A stretch of DNA of 64,000 bases, from assembly GCF_016806125.1 (NCBI RefSeq), contig NZ_CP047166.1, positions 806,001 to 870,000 on the forward strand, given 5' to 3'. The notes below the pieces were generated by a model that made no database searches, was not told where the DNA came from, and saw nothing but the letters and a program-made list of their open reading frames with translations. The DNA is from Ponticoccus alexandrii (GTDB lineage: Bacteria; Pseudomonadota; Alphaproteobacteria; Rhodobacterales; Rhodobacteraceae). A program made the translations under genes and the position numbers. Shown in pieces: positions 20,204 to 29,700 of this stretch (positions are counted from its first letter, which is position 1; each line of letters opens with the position of its first letter).

Positions 20204-20979
20204 GCCGCGACTCCAATCTGCGAGTACTCCCAGAGAACATGGTCCAGGTTCGCGTGGAGCAGGCCGCGTGCAACCAGTCGGTAGCAAGCTTGAAACGCGC
20301 GGTCCTGCGAAATCGGCACGTGCGGAAAAAGATCCTGCATATAGTAGAGAGTCCGCAGCCGACGGGCGGTTTCCAGAACGAGGGTGTCCGCCTCTTCATC
20401 CTCATCAAAGAACAAAAGGTACATGCGGGACAGGTTCTCACGACGCTGTCGCGTGTAATCGTTAGCATTCACGACAATCAGATCATCAGCTGCATCCTCC
20501 GGGGTTGCAGCGATCACTTCCTGGATGTCCCGAATGGTTTGTGGCTTTTGAAGGCTGGCCTCATTGCGAACAAACACGAGGCGACGGTGCCCGGACCGGA
20601 ATGTCACCAGCAAATCATGGGTGTAGTGCCGGGGTGCGCCTTCCGAGTCGGCATAGGCGACCTCGATGGGCTGAAAATGCAAATCATAGACATCTTGGGA
20701 CATAAGGTACTGCATAGAAACCACCGCTTCTGCGGCACTTTCTGCAATCCCCACCTTGGGCATATTGTTGTTCGCCTCCGTGCGGTACGGGATGAACACT
20801 TTGTGGCTGCTGTTGCTTCGGGAGCTCGGATTACGCACCCCGTCAAACGGCAGGACATCATGGATTTCCCCCAATTCGATTGCATCCATTTTGGGGAGCG
20901 TCTTGGGGGCATAGAGCCAGGTGTCGTTGTCTTTGACCATTTCGATATGGTCGGAATAGTTCCGCTTCTTGCGCGTCAT
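20200..20979 (-). CDS. tnsA: TnsA-like endonuclease subunit, altered active site
   Basis: A 259-residue protein in the tnsA position with the TnsA layout: an N-terminal nuclease-like domain and a C-terminal helical domain. Expected catalytic positions are partly kept: acidic residues E80/E84 and D122 (HYTHDLLV), but the strand that normally reads VEVK is VFVR, putting R138 where the catalytic Lys usually sits. In Tn7, TnsA cuts the 5' ends so that transposition is cut-and-paste. Arg may still work, or the element may copy itself by cointegrates. The ATG at 20979 overlaps the stop of a 51-codon ORF. Confidence 0.82.
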   Translation of the reverse strand: MTRKKRNYSDHIEMVKDNDTWLYAPKTLPKMDAIELGEIHDVLPFDGVRNPSSRSNSSHKVFIPYRTEANNNMPKVGIAESAAEAVVSMQYLMSQDVYDLHFQPIEVAYADSEGAPRHYTHDLLVTFRSGHRRLVFVRNEASLQKPQTIRDIQEVIAATPEDAADDLIVVNANDYTRQRRENLSRMYLLFFDEDEEADTLVLETARRLRTLYYMQDLFPHVPISQDRAFQACYRLVARGLLHANLDHVLWEYSQIGVAA

Positions 20980-21131
20980 GTTATCGGCCTTCCGATGCCA
21001 ACAGCTTCCCGAAGTGGGTCGTTGCCGGATTCTTCGTTTCGTATTCCGAGCATTGGACGGTCTGTCCATGGCTCGAAGTTGTCCGGAACCTGTGGCGGCA
21101 GGAAATCAGGCAGCTCGAATACTGCGGGCAT
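20976..21131 (-). CDS. Small ORF (51 aa) leading the tns operon
   Basis: An open frame of 51 codons starting MPAVFELPDFLPPQVPDNFE. Support comes from context: GGAGACAT sits directly before the ATG, and its TGA overlaps the tnsA ATG in an ATGA arrangement, like the junctions between tnsA, tnsB and tnsC. The product is acidic and proline-rich, has no membrane segment, and belongs to no family I recognise. It could be a regulatory peptide, a small transposition cofactor, or a translated leader that couples tnsA expression. Confidence 0.55.
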   Translation of the reverse strand: MPAVFELPDFLPPQVPDNFEPWTDRPMLGIRNEESGNDPLREAVGIGRPIT

Positions 21132-21716
21132 ATGTCTCCGGCTACGCCCCGACGGAGCGCATTGGAGGTTCCAGGAATGTTGGTGTCGGTCTTGTCTGCT
21201 GACCAAGCTCATGAATGCTGTGTGTATGAGCGATCCCCAGCAGAAGTGCCGGGCTTCAGAGAGGATCGGCGACAGACCATCCATCCGTTGAAATCACGGA
21301 CGTCCGAGGCTATCTTACCCATATGTACTGACCGGGCTTTGATCCTGTCTCTGGAGGCCGCCGTCTTGCGAGGGCGGGGGCCTCCTACTTTTCGCTGTAT
21401 TGATCTCCTTTCGACCTTCTGTGCGACGCCGCAGGCCATAGAGCTGGCTGCCGCGTGTTTGATAAGCATGCCCGAAGAGAGCCTTCAAGGCATTGATTTC
21501 AATGGAAAAAGCGAAAAGCTCTACAAATTCGTTTTTCGCAGTCTTTTTATGGCTCTGTTCCTTCGTCTCGCATGTGGCGTCCTCGGTTCACGCAAACAAC
21601 CTCCTTCTGGAAACCAAGTAGGGGCCGGCCTGCAGCTTTCACAGGGCTGCAAGCACTTCAGGATGTCGGAATTTATGCACTTCACTCAGGTTGGGCTATT
21701 TCCCGATCGAGCAATT
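21132..21716. other. Non-coding interval upstream of the tns operon
   Basis: About 585 bp, noticeably richer in A and T than the flanks. Only overlapping short frames are present. It should contain the tns promoter, but I cannot point to definite -35 and -10 boxes. Confidence 0.5.
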
Positions 21717-22283
21717 CTAGTCTACGTCAAACCCGTAGTGTGCTCTGAGAGCGTCCAGCCGATCTTCCACATAGTGTGTAATGTCCATTTCATTCACACA
21801 AACCATGCCCCCCCAGAAGCCACCGAACAGCTTAGAGAGCTCCTCACACATTGAGGACCGTAGATCACGTGCTGGACGGTAGGAGAGCCCCGTCACCTTC
21901 GCGAATTTCTGTATCGTTTGGATTTCCGTGCGCCCTGCAGCCATGGTCACGATGAGGAACTCCGCCCCCAGCATACATGATTTCAGACCCACTTTTCGCT
22001 TCGCCATGGGCGTTGATGACCATGGCGAAAATTGATGGCTGCAATTGGCGCATTCGTACAAATTACGCTCTTTGATCAGCCAAAATTTTTTACTCCGACA
22101 CCGCGGGCAGTCCCGCCCTTCGGGCCAGAGGAGGGCCTCCATGCGCTCGACGCATTCGATTTCCGTGGCGAACAACGATTCGATTCCACCCTCCGGGAGG
22201 CCCGTGCTGAGCAGTTTCCAGTGGTCGCGAGTGGTTTGCGAAAAGACACCTTTCAACATGCCATGCGTACTTTGCTGACACAC
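21717..22283 (-). CDS. IS1595-type zinc-ribbon protein without a transposase domain
   Basis: A 188-residue protein. Residues 60-90 form a four-cysteine zinc ribbon (CPRC, then CANC) in the setting seen at the N terminus of IS1595-family transposases, including the pattern ALLWPEGRDCPRC. A helical segment follows (around LTGLSYRPARDL, like a helix-turn-helix). The DDE catalytic domain that IS1595 enzymes carry afterwards is absent; the gene simply ends. No IS terminal repeats are visible nearby. It may be a domesticated DNA-binding protein or the stump of an IS. The start may be the second Met (residue 9). Confidence 0.72.
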   Translation of the reverse strand: MCQQSTHGMLKGVFSQTTRDHWKLLSTGLPEGGIESLFATEIECVERMEALLWPEGRDCPRCRSKKFWLIKERNLYECANCSHQFSPWSSTPMAKRKVGLKSCMLGAEFLIVTMAAGRTEIQTIQKFAKVTGLSYRPARDLRSSMCEELSKLFGGFWGGMVCVNEMDITHYVEDRLDALRAHYGFDVD

Positions 22284-22569
22284 TGCTGTTGAGACGTGAC
22301 CAGGTCCACGATGCAGGCGCGCGGCGCTGGCGACCGAACACAGAGGCGCACAGCCCTACCGCATGGCATCTGGCTGTGCGCCTTCTCCAACTTCGGCGCG
22401 CAAAGTGCGTCCATGTGATGGCGCTGTTGATCTGGCCATGTTGTTCTCATGGGCCGAGGGTAGGTTTGATCGAGTTGGATGTCATCAGGGATCGATGGCC
22501 CGCTCGCAACCCTGATGATCTCCTGCATTTGACATGGGCAACGCATCACCGCATGGCTGAAGTGTCCGC

Positions 22570-24654
22570 TTACTCAATGGGAACTTTTGCCAGGTACCGA
22601 TCTAGGGCATCCCCGCGGAGCACCTTCGACTGAGCGAGGTAGCCGGCCATCTCGACCAATAAACCCCGGTGTTCGATGAGGACGTTTCTGGCCGTGTACT
22701 CTGCTGTGTGGAGTAGCTCGGCGACCTCCGGTAAATGGCCGGAAACAGCTTCGCGCACCGAGGATAGAGTGCCTTCAGGTGCCAGCCAGACTGGTCCGAG
22801 ACTACCCATTCCAAATGAGCAAATCTGGTCAGACGCCGAACGAGTTGCCTTCGCGATATCGCTGTCGACCGCCCCTCCTGACCCGACGACAATGGACCCA
22901 AAAACCAGACGCTCGGCCTCCCTCCCTGCCAATGCAACGCAGCGCGACGTGTGAAGATCGTTCTCTGTCTGCAGGACTCTCGTGACGGCAACCTTACACT
23001 CGCCACCAGAAACGCCAATGCGGACATACTCTACCGACCCTACATTCAGCGCAGTCGCGACGATGGCGTGCCCACACTCATGGACTGCGAGCCGAAGCCA
23101 TTCTTCATCCGACATCTTAGGGGCATTACCTTCAAGTGCCGCCAGGACATCATTAGTTGTCATCGCCCGGTTTCCTCGCCGCGCAGTTGCGCCAGCCATA
23201 CGAACTGCGGCAGCACAATCCGCCCCTGTGCGCCCAAGAGCAGCCGCGGCGCAGACGGTCAGATCGATCTCCGAAGTACGGTCTCCGAGATGCTGGCCAA
23301 AAATCACCGCAAGCTCCTCGAAGGTGGGAAGGCCGATCTCGACGACAACATCAAACCGACCTGCCCGGCGGATCGCCGGGTCAACGAATTTCAAGTGGTT
23401 GCAGGCGGCGACGACGATCACCCCTTCACGGTCGGAGATCCCGTCAAGCTTCTCTAGCAATGCTGCGATGGCTTTGACGTCATAAGAGTCATTGCGTCCG
23501 TCCCCACTAAGATCCGTTCGCGTATAGAACGCATCGATTTCATCGATGAAGAGAATGGACGGTGCTTTGCGCTTGGCCTCGTCGAAACTCTTCTCCATGG
23601 CACCCAGAAAGTGGCTGAGGCTTCCTGATTTCTGCCACTGGTTATAGCTGGCCGTCACCAAATGAACGTCCGCCTCTCCCGCGAGGGATCGCGCCAACTC
23701 TGTTTTGCCTGTCCCTGCGGGTCCGGCAATGAGTAGGCCACGTGGTACGGCGTTCCAAGGAAGCAGTCCCGCCCGCCAATCGCGAAGCGCTGCCAGCGCG
23801 TCTTGCGCTGCGACCTTAGCGGCGCCGAGACCAACCAGGTCATTCAGCGGCACGACAGAACTGGGGCGCCAAAGTTTTGGTTCGGTCGAAGCCTCTTCAT
23901 CCAAGCTCTGCTCCACGTATCGAGCGATCATCATCGGTACGACGTTGGGATCGCTCTGGCGAAACGTAAGGAGCACGCAGTCTAAGTCGACCAATGACAC
24001 GACGCTCAGGTCCGGTACTCGAAATACCAAGTGTTCAATCTGCTCGTCAGTTAACTCTGGGTACCGAAGCGCAAACAGGACTGGCAGTACCTCGCGATCA
24101 ATCCCGCCGATACACACAACATTTGTGTCAAACATTGCGACTGCGGGATGCAGGTCGTCGAGTGACGATGTCAGAAAGACGATAGGGTCGTCATTGCGTG
24201 TCATCGCGTCTACGAGGCCATGCTCAAACGACGCGCGGCGCGGGTCCAGATTTGAGGCTCGTACCATGCGGAATACGGGGTGCGGCTCACTCCTGAAGTC
24301 CCAGCTGGCCTCCAGGCCATCCGGCAGAAGGCGCTTCCACGACCAGGACATGCGATGGGCTTCAAGCTTCGTTTGCAAGATCGTCGTGGCGCCTTGCTGC
24401 CAGATGTCGGTGATGTTCCCAGTCTGAACACACGCCCTTGAAACAAGGCAGAGTGCGGCGACTTGTGTCAAAGGTAGTTCTTCCCCCGCAAGTTTGCGAA
24501 AATCCAGTGTGTCCGACGCGGCCGGAGCGGAGACGCCCACCTCACTGCCCTCGGTGCCGATTTCCTCCTCAGGCGTATGTGCGTCTGCACAGAAGCGAAC
24601 TAGAGCGTCATATACGATGCGGCGCCAATCGTTGTCTGGGTGTTGAGTCTGCAT
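22570..24654 (-). CDS. Soluble FtsH-like AAA+ / M41 metalloprotease
   Basis: A 694-residue protein. Residues 1-265 are unassigned and contain no membrane helix. An AAA+ module follows: Walker A GPAGTGKT (311-318), Walker B ILFIDEID (367-374), arginine finger region RRAGRFD (429-435). The C-terminal domain is an M41 peptidase with HECGH (525-529) and the downstream Asp ligand in DSDIAKAT (D599). FtsH is anchored in the membrane; this one lacks TM segments and should be cytosolic. The ATG at 24654 has AGGAGATTG before it. It may degrade or remodel a specific protein; targets are unknown. It lies between the RES-Xre pair and the tns operon. Confidence 0.85.
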   Translation of the reverse strand: MQTQHPDNDWRRIVYDALVRFCADAHTPEEEIGTEGSEVGVSAPAASDTLDFRKLAGEELPLTQVAALCLVSRACVQTGNITDIWQQGATTILQTKLEAHRMSWSWKRLLPDGLEASWDFRSEPHPVFRMVRASNLDPRRASFEHGLVDAMTRNDDPIVFLTSSLDDLHPAVAMFDTNVVCIGGIDREVLPVLFALRYPELTDEQIEHLVFRVPDLSVVSLVDLDCVLLTFRQSDPNVVPMMIARYVEQSLDEEASTEPKLWRPSSVVPLNDLVGLGAAKVAAQDALAALRDWRAGLLPWNAVPRGLLIAGPAGTGKTELARSLAGEADVHLVTASYNQWQKSGSLSHFLGAMEKSFDEAKRKAPSILFIDEIDAFYTRTDLSGDGRNDSYDVKAIAALLEKLDGISDREGVIVVAACNHLKFVDPAIRRAGRFDVVVEIGLPTFEELAVIFGQHLGDRTSEIDLTVCAAAALGRTGADCAAAVRMAGATARRGNRAMTTNDVLAALEGNAPKMSDEEWLRLAVHECGHAIVATALNVGSVEYVRIGVSGGECKVAVTRVLQTENDLHTSRCVALAGREAERLVFGSIVVGSGGAVDSDIAKATRSASDQICSFGMGSLGPVWLAPEGTLSSVREAVSGHLPEVAELLHTAEYTARNVLIEHRGLLVEMAGYLAQSKVLRGDALDRYLAKVPIE

Positions 24655-25368
24655 ATCAATCTCCTGGGCGAGCGGTATCGTTCGCGTCAGCCGCGTGCAT
24701 TTCGGTTTCTGGTATCGGATGGCCACCAATCGGCGGAACATATGAGGAACATATCGCAGTGGTGAGGTCTTAAAAAGCCCCATTCGGATGCTAACACGTT
24801 GCGAAAAAAGACATTTTTTGTGTTTTCGCGAGCGTGCCGCATCCCTTGCAAAGCGCTGACTTCAGGCCGAATTCTGTGACCTGGAGGGACTTGACGCCTG
24901 CATTCGTGGACACCTGACGCGAAAAATGGCGTCGCGCGCCTGTGCGATGGCAAAACGATTGCTGCTTTTCGCACGGGTGATTCCCTGGGAAGGGAACAAG
25001 AAGCCGTAGTCCGCTGGCACGCATTGCGGGCGCAATCCTTGGCCCCATTCCGGGACCTGACCGGCGCGCGCCAACTCTGCAATGTTCAACGCCATTGACC
25101 GACCACCGCAAGCCTCGGGTAGCTGTGCCAACGCATCCGCCACAGCGTCGGCGTCTCGGTGGCACGGGAGCTGCCGCCGCCATCGACCCGGCAGCCGAGG
25201 CGCGCTCGCTCGATCATCACCAATTTCATCTCGACGCTTGGCATCTGGGCAGGAATCACGGACCGCATCGATGCGAACTCAATCGAGACCTTCACATGCC
25301 GGATGGGTGGATGTTCACTCGGAGATTACGCCGACTTCAAATTTCCACCACTTCCGAGACACGACCGC
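24655..25368. other. Non-coding interval between protease and toxin genes
   Basis: About 714 bp with no convincing gene. Near 24800-24835 there is an inverted pattern, TTGCGAAAA ... TTTTCGCGA, with A and T runs between, in the region where the promoter of the protease gene should be. The remainder shows only overlapping short frames. Confidence 0.45.
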
Positions 25369-25872
25369 CTATGATTTCCCATGGAGCCTTGGATCAAGAG
25401 CAAAACGCTCTTGCTGGACGTCTTCGAAAAGCCCTCTTGCCCGATCCGCATCGAAAATCAAATTCCAGCTATGTCGGGAGACTGTAGACGGCAGGAGCGC
25501 GAACAGGTGATCCCTTAGGAGCTGGTCGCCAAACCCCTGCTGACCCGGGCCATGTGAGCCCGGCACCAGCCAGTTGGGATTGGGCACATCATCGGGATGG
25601 ACCACATGGATGACCGACGGGTCTTTGATCTGTGCCGATGTAAGTGTGTGAGCTGTTGTATCCAGCACCTTGAAGGTCTTGTGGACGGCGACTTCAATGA
25701 TGGCCGTCGAAGGATCCACTGAAGCGTAGACCGCCCGCACACCTTTTGAGTTCCAGCGCCCTCCGACGCGGTAGGCTCCCTCTCCTGAGTCCCACGTTGC
25801 GGCGTGTCGGTCCTGATCCAAGCGCCAGAAGCGAAACTCTCCGCTGCCAAGAGGCGGCGGGAGCGGCGTCAC
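25369..25872 (-). CDS. RES-domain toxin
   Basis: A 167-residue RES-family protein. The signature residues are visible: an Arg in FRFWRLDQDRH, the GGRWNSKGVRAVYAS segment, a central glutamate in STAIIEVAVHK, and a Ser near the end. RES toxins of the RES-Xre type deplete NAD+ (by phosphorolysis or ADP-ribosyl transfer). The gene overlaps the antitoxin gene by 4 bp and follows it, the usual order. It may stabilise the transposon. Confidence 0.9.
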   Translation of the reverse strand: MTPLPPPLGSGEFRFWRLDQDRHAATWDSGEGAYRVGGRWNSKGVRAVYASVDPSTAIIEVAVHKTFKVLDTTAHTLTSAQIKDPSVIHVVHPDDVPNPNWLVPGSHGPGQQGFGDQLLRDHLFALLPSTVSRHSWNLIFDADRARGLFEDVQQERFALDPRLHGKS

Positions 25873-26360
25873 GTGTAGACCCCGTATTCCAGGCGGGTCA
25901 GGTAGTCCTCGATGACTCCGGCACCGGCGGAGGAGGCTAGGAGGTCGATCGGGCGGCGGTTGTTCAGTCCAATTGCAGGCTCAAGGAACCAGGCCTCGGC
26001 AGCCTCCTGGGTTCCCATAATGTCCGTCGCCTTCGCGATGATTTCAGCAAAACGCCAGGCTCGACTGCTTTGCTCGATTGAAAGGACCTTGCCGGTTGTA
26101 TCGGACTTGCGACGCTGCAGCGTACGAATGCTAATCCCGATAGCCTTATTGAGGGTGTCCCCTGCGGAAAGAAAGCGCACACCTTCGACAAGGTGCAGCA
26201 GAGACTTCGACGGGATGCCTGCGACAATCAGATCATGTGCGTCCAGCGCAGTGCGGACTGATTTGCTCATGATCTGATCGCCTCCGAGGAGGTGATATGC
26301 CCTGATCGCATCGTTCTCGGGTGCGGTCCGGGTAGAAGAGGTTGCAGTAGACGTCGGCAT
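25869..26360 (-). CDS. Xre/MbcA/ParS-type antitoxin
   Basis: A 163-residue protein with an Xre-like helix-turn-helix (about 60-95, ending IGISIRTLQRRK) and the C-terminal toxin-binding domain typical of MbcA/ParS antitoxins (EAAEAWFLEPAIGLNNRRPIDLLAS). It neutralises the RES toxin by plugging its active site and represses its own operon. I use the ATG at 26360 because GGGAG lies 8 bp before it; the frame is open nine codons further. Confidence 0.9.
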   Translation of the reverse strand: MPTSTATSSTRTAPENDAIRAYHLLGGDQIMSKSVRTALDAHDLIVAGIPSKSLLHLVEGVRFLSAGDTLNKAIGISIRTLQRRKSDTTGKVLSIEQSSRAWRFAEIIAKATDIMGTQEAAEAWFLEPAIGLNNRRPIDLLASSAGAGVIEDYLTRLEYGVYT

Positions 26361-26376
26361 GGAAGTACTCCCTGTG

Positions 26377-26408
26377 CCACATGTCATCCTAGTTGCGACA
26401 CATGTCGC
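26377..26408. promoter_or_regulatory. Likely operator of the RES-Xre operon
   Basis: Upstream of the antitoxin start, GCGACA and TGTCGC form a palindrome with a 2-bp centre at 26395-26408, and CACATGTC is present a second time at 26378-26385. Such paired elements next to the start fit autorepression by the Xre protein. Confidence 0.5.
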
Positions 26409-26585
26409 GCCATTTCAAGTGCGAAGACGTCACCCCATCCGGCCGCGCCTGCCCTTGTCACCACTGGTCATCGAGGGGCACGGCACAATGCGCATAGCCT
26501 GAAGTGGAGGCGATAAACAGGGCGCAGCCTCGATGGAAGCGGGCCGTTACAAAATCTTCACTTGGCAAGTAATCATTATTTTATT

Positions 26586-26597
26586 ATTTCATGAAAT
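26586..26597. promoter_or_regulatory. Putative ArsR operator
   Basis: ATTTCATGAAAT is a perfect 12-bp palindrome that touches the start codon of the arsR-arsC fusion gene. The AT-rich stretch before it (AATCATTATTTTATT) is a plausible promoter region. Autoregulation by the fused ArsR domain is expected. Confidence 0.55.
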
Positions 26598-27431
26598 ATG
26601 GAAAAAGAGATTCCCGACCAACTGTCCACCCTCGGCCATCCGCAGCGACTGGCGATCTTCCGGTTGCTGATGCGCCGATACCCTGACCGTGTTCCGGCCG
26701 GGGAGATCGCCTCCACGCTTGGCGTCAAGGCGAGCACGATGTCCACCTATCTGTCCGCACTGACGCGGGACCAGCTGGTGGAACAACAACGGGCAGGCAC
26801 GTCGCTTCTCTACGCGATCAACATGACCACGGTGCAACGGCTGTTCGGATACCTGTTCAGCGATTGCTGCCGTGGCCGTCCCGATATCTGCATGCCTTTC
26901 AGCACAGGAGCCACCCCCATGTCTGACCGCAAATACAACGTCCTCTTCATCTGCGTGGGCAACTCCGCGCGGTCCATCTTCGCCGAGTCTCTCCTGCGAA
27001 AGGCAGCTGGCGATCGGTTCAACGCTTTTTCAGCAGGGACCCGGCCCGGAACGCAACTCAACCCGTTTGCGGTGCAGGTCCTGCAGGACAAGGGGCACGA
27101 TATCTCGGTTCTGCGCTCGAAAGATGTCTCCGAATTTTCAGGGGCGAACGCGCCGCATTTCGATTTCGTCTTCACGGTCTGTGATCAGGCGGCGAACGAG
27201 GAGTGTCCGGCCTGGGAAGGCCAACCTGTCACAGGACACTGGGGCATGCCCGATCCGGTCAAGGCGACAGGTAACGATGCTCAGAAGGCACTCGCCTTCC
27301 AGGAAGCCTATGGCGCACTCAAGCATCGCATCGACCTCTTTACCGCACTCAACCTCGAAACCCTGAGCCGTATCGCAATCCAGCAATCTGTCGATGACAT
27401 CGGCCGTACCAGCCCCGAGGCTCTCGCATGA
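26598..27431 (+). CDS. ArsR-ArsC fusion: arsenic regulator plus arsenate reductase
   Basis: A 277-residue fusion. Residues 1-100 are an ArsR/SmtB winged helix ([13 protein letters not shown], then [16 protein letters not shown]) with vicinal cysteines (DCC) near 93-94. Residues about 113-277 are a low-molecular-weight phosphatase-like arsenate reductase with the P-loop CVGNSARS and a later DP motif (GMPDP). It could sense As(III) and reduce As(V) in one polypeptide. First gene of the ars operon, with a stop/start overlap to the GAPDH gene. An internal Met (MSDRKYN) could allow separate ArsC translation. Confidence 0.92.
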   Translation: MEKEIPDQLSTLGHPQRLAIFRLLMRRYPDRVPAGEIASTLGVKASTMSTYLSALTRDQLVEQQRAGTSLLYAINMTTVQRLFGYLFSDCCRGRPDICMPFSTGATPMSDRKYNVLFICVGNSARSIFAESLLRKAAGDRFNAFSAGTRPGTQLNPFAVQVLQDKGHDISVLRSKDVSEFSGANAPHFDFVFTVCDQAANEECPAWEGQPVTGHWGMPDPVKATGNDAQKALAFQEAYGALKHRIDLFTALNLETLSRIAIQQSVDDIGRTSPEALA

Positions 27432-28426
27432 CCACCTATGCACTGAATGGCCTCGGCCGGATGGGCAAGCTCGCCCTGAAGCCTCTCCTCGAAAGCGGCG
27501 CCAAGATCGCCTGGATCAATGACGCAGTCGGCGATCCGGAGATGCACGCGCATCTGCTGGAGTTCGACACGGTCCACGGACGCTGGGATGCCGCGTTCTC
27601 GCACGACGCGGACAGTGTCACGATCAATGGCACGCGCCTGCCGTTCATCGGCGCACGGGCGATTGCCGATCTGCCGCTTGACGGCGTCGATGTCGTGATC
27701 GAATGCACCGGCGTATTCAAGGCCGAGGCCAAGATCGCCCCCTACTTCGAGGCGGGCGTGAAGAAGGTTGTGGTTTCTGCCCCGGTTAAGGATGGCAATG
27801 CCGCGAACATCGTCTACGGCGTGAACAACGAAACTTACGATTCAGCCGAGCACCGCATCGTCACCGCGGCGTCCTGCACGACCAACTGCCTCGCGCCGGT
27901 GGTGAAGGTGGTTCACGAGACCTTCGGCATCAAGCACGGTTCGATCACCACAATCCATGACGTGACCAACACCCAGACCATCGTCGACCGACCGGCAAAG
28001 GACCTGCGTCGTGCGCGGTCTGCGCTGAACTCGCTGATCCCGACGACGACCGGCTCGGCCACCGCGATCACCTTGATTTACCCCGAACTGAAGGGCCGCC
28101 TGAACGGCCATGCCGTGCGCGTGCCGCTCCTCAATGCCTCGCTGACCGACTGCGTTTTCGAGCTGGAGCGTGCTGTCACGGTGGATGAGGTCAATGCCGC
28201 CTTCGAGGCTGCGGCCAATGGCCCGCTGAAAGGCATCCTCGGCTTTGAGACGCGCCCGCTTGTCTCGACTGATTACACCAACGATCCGCGTTCCTCGATC
28301 ATCGACGCGCCGTCGACCATGGTGATCAATGGCACCCAACTGAAAATCTACGCCTGGTACGACAACGAATGGGGCTATGCCAACCGGTTGGTCGACGTCG
28401 CGCTGATGGTTGGGGACTCACTGTGA
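27428..28426 (+). CDS. ars-linked glyceraldehyde-3-phosphate dehydrogenase
   Basis: A 332-residue GAPDH with an N-terminal Rossmann fold ([14 protein letters not shown]), the catalytic loop [10 protein letters not shown] and a complete C-terminal domain ending [14 protein letters not shown]. In ars operons this enzyme makes 1-arseno-3-phosphoglycerate from arsenate, which ArsJ then exports. It overlaps both its upstream and downstream neighbours by a few bases, so it belongs to the operon and is not a displaced housekeeping gene. Confidence 0.94.
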   Translation: MTTYALNGLGRMGKLALKPLLESGAKIAWINDAVGDPEMHAHLLEFDTVHGRWDAAFSHDADSVTINGTRLPFIGARAIADLPLDGVDVVIECTGVFKAEAKIAPYFEAGVKKVVVSAPVKDGNAANIVYGVNNETYDSAEHRIVTAASCTTNCLAPVVKVVHETFGIKHGSITTIHDVTNTQTIVDRPAKDLRRARSALNSLIPTTTGSATAITLIYPELKGRLNGHAVRVPLLNASLTDCVFELERAVTVDEVNAAFEAAANGPLKGILGFETRPLVSTDYTNDPRSSIIDAPSTMVINGTQLKIYAWYDNEWGYANRLVDVALMVGDSL

Positions 28427-29700
28427 GCCATACTGCCCCGGCCCGTCCCGAAGGGCTGTCTGCCTATATCGCCGTCACGGCCGCCTATTGGGCCTTCATG
28501 CTGACAGATGGCGCGCTCAGGATGCTGGTGCTGCTCCATTTCCACACGCTGGGCTTCAGTGCGGTGCAGCTGGCCTACCTGTTCATCCTCTACGAAGTCG
28601 CCGGGATGATCACCAACCTCGCGGCTGGCTGGATCGCCCTGCGCTTTGGCCTGACCTCGACCCTCTATGCCGGACTCGGGTTGCAGGTGGTCGCGCTGCT
28701 TGCGCTGGCGCAGCTTGATCCAGGCTGGAGTATTGCGGCCTCGGTGGCCTTCGTGATGTGCGTCCAAGGGCTTTCGGGCGTGGCCAAGGACCTCGCCAAG
28801 ATGTCCTCGAAATCGGCGGTGAAACTGCTGGCCCCTTCGGGCGATGGCGGACTGTTTCGCTGGGTCGCGGTCCTCACCGGCTCGAAGAACGCCGTGAAGG
28901 GGCTGGGCTTCCTGCTCGGCGCCGCGCTCCTAGCGGTCTTCGGCTTCGACTGGGCCGTGCTGGGCATGGCCATCGTCCTCGGCGTGATCCTCGTCGCGGT
29001 CGTGCTGTTCATGCCTTCGGGTCTGCCCAAGGGCAAGAAGGGCACCAAGTTTTCCGAGGTCTTCTCGAAATCGGCCAACATCAACTGGCTGTCGGCGGCG
29101 CGCGTGTTCCTGTTCGGTGCGCGCGACGTCTGGTTCGTCGTGGGCATCCCGATCTACTTCTATGCGGTCCTGTCGGACGGGACCGAAGATGGCAACCGCG
29201 CGGCCTTCTTCATGATCGGCACCTTCATGGCGGTCTGGGTCATCCTCTACGGGATGGTGCAGGCCAGCGCACCGAAGATCCTGCGCGCGGCGAGCCGCCC
29301 AGAGGGCGAGCTGATCCAAGCGGCCCGAGGCTGGGCTCTTGCGCTCTTCGTCGTGCCAGCCGCGCTGACAGTAGCCGTGGCATTCTCGCCTGCGCCGCAG
29401 ACCTGGCTGACGGTGACGTTGGTCGTGGGCCTGCTGGCCTTCGGCGCACTGTTTGCCGTGAACTCCTCGCTCCACTCCTACCTGATCCTCGCCTTCTCGA
29501 AATCCGAGCGGGTCACGATGGATGTGGGCTTTTACTACATGGCCAATGCGGGTGGTCGTCTGATCGGCACGCTCCTGTCCGGCCTGACTTACCAGATCGG
29601 CGGGTTGACCCTCGTCATGGGCACGGCGGCGGTCATGGTCGTCCTGGCGGCCGTGACCTCGGGACGCCTGACCGATCAGACGAATAAGGTGTCTGCATGA
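28423..29700 (+). CDS. arsJ: ArsJ organoarsenical efflux MFS permease
   Basis: A 425-residue membrane protein with about twelve helices, starting at a GTG (28423) that overlaps the GAPDH stop. It matches ArsJ by context and by its features ([22 protein letters not shown] near the N terminus, [13 protein letters not shown] loop). ArsJ exports 1-arseno-3-phosphoglycerate, which breaks down outside to arsenate; with GAPDH it forms an arsenate-extrusion route that needs no reduction. Confidence 0.92.
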   Translation: MSHTAPARPEGLSAYIAVTAAYWAFMLTDGALRMLVLLHFHTLGFSAVQLAYLFILYEVAGMITNLAAGWIALRFGLTSTLYAGLGLQVVALLALAQLDPGWSIAASVAFVMCVQGLSGVAKDLAKMSSKSAVKLLAPSGDGGLFRWVAVLTGSKNAVKGLGFLLGAALLAVFGFDWAVLGMAIVLGVILVAVVLFMPSGLPKGKKGTKFSEVFSKSANINWLSAARVFLFGARDVWFVVGIPIYFYAVLSDGTEDGNRAAFFMIGTFMAVWVILYGMVQASAPKILRAASRPEGELIQAARGWALALFVVPAALTVAVAFSPAPQTWLTVTLVVGLLAFGALFAVNSSLHSYLILAFSKSERVTMDVGFYYMANAGGRLIGTLLSGLTYQIGGLTLVMGTAAVMVVLAAVTSGRLTDQTNKVSA

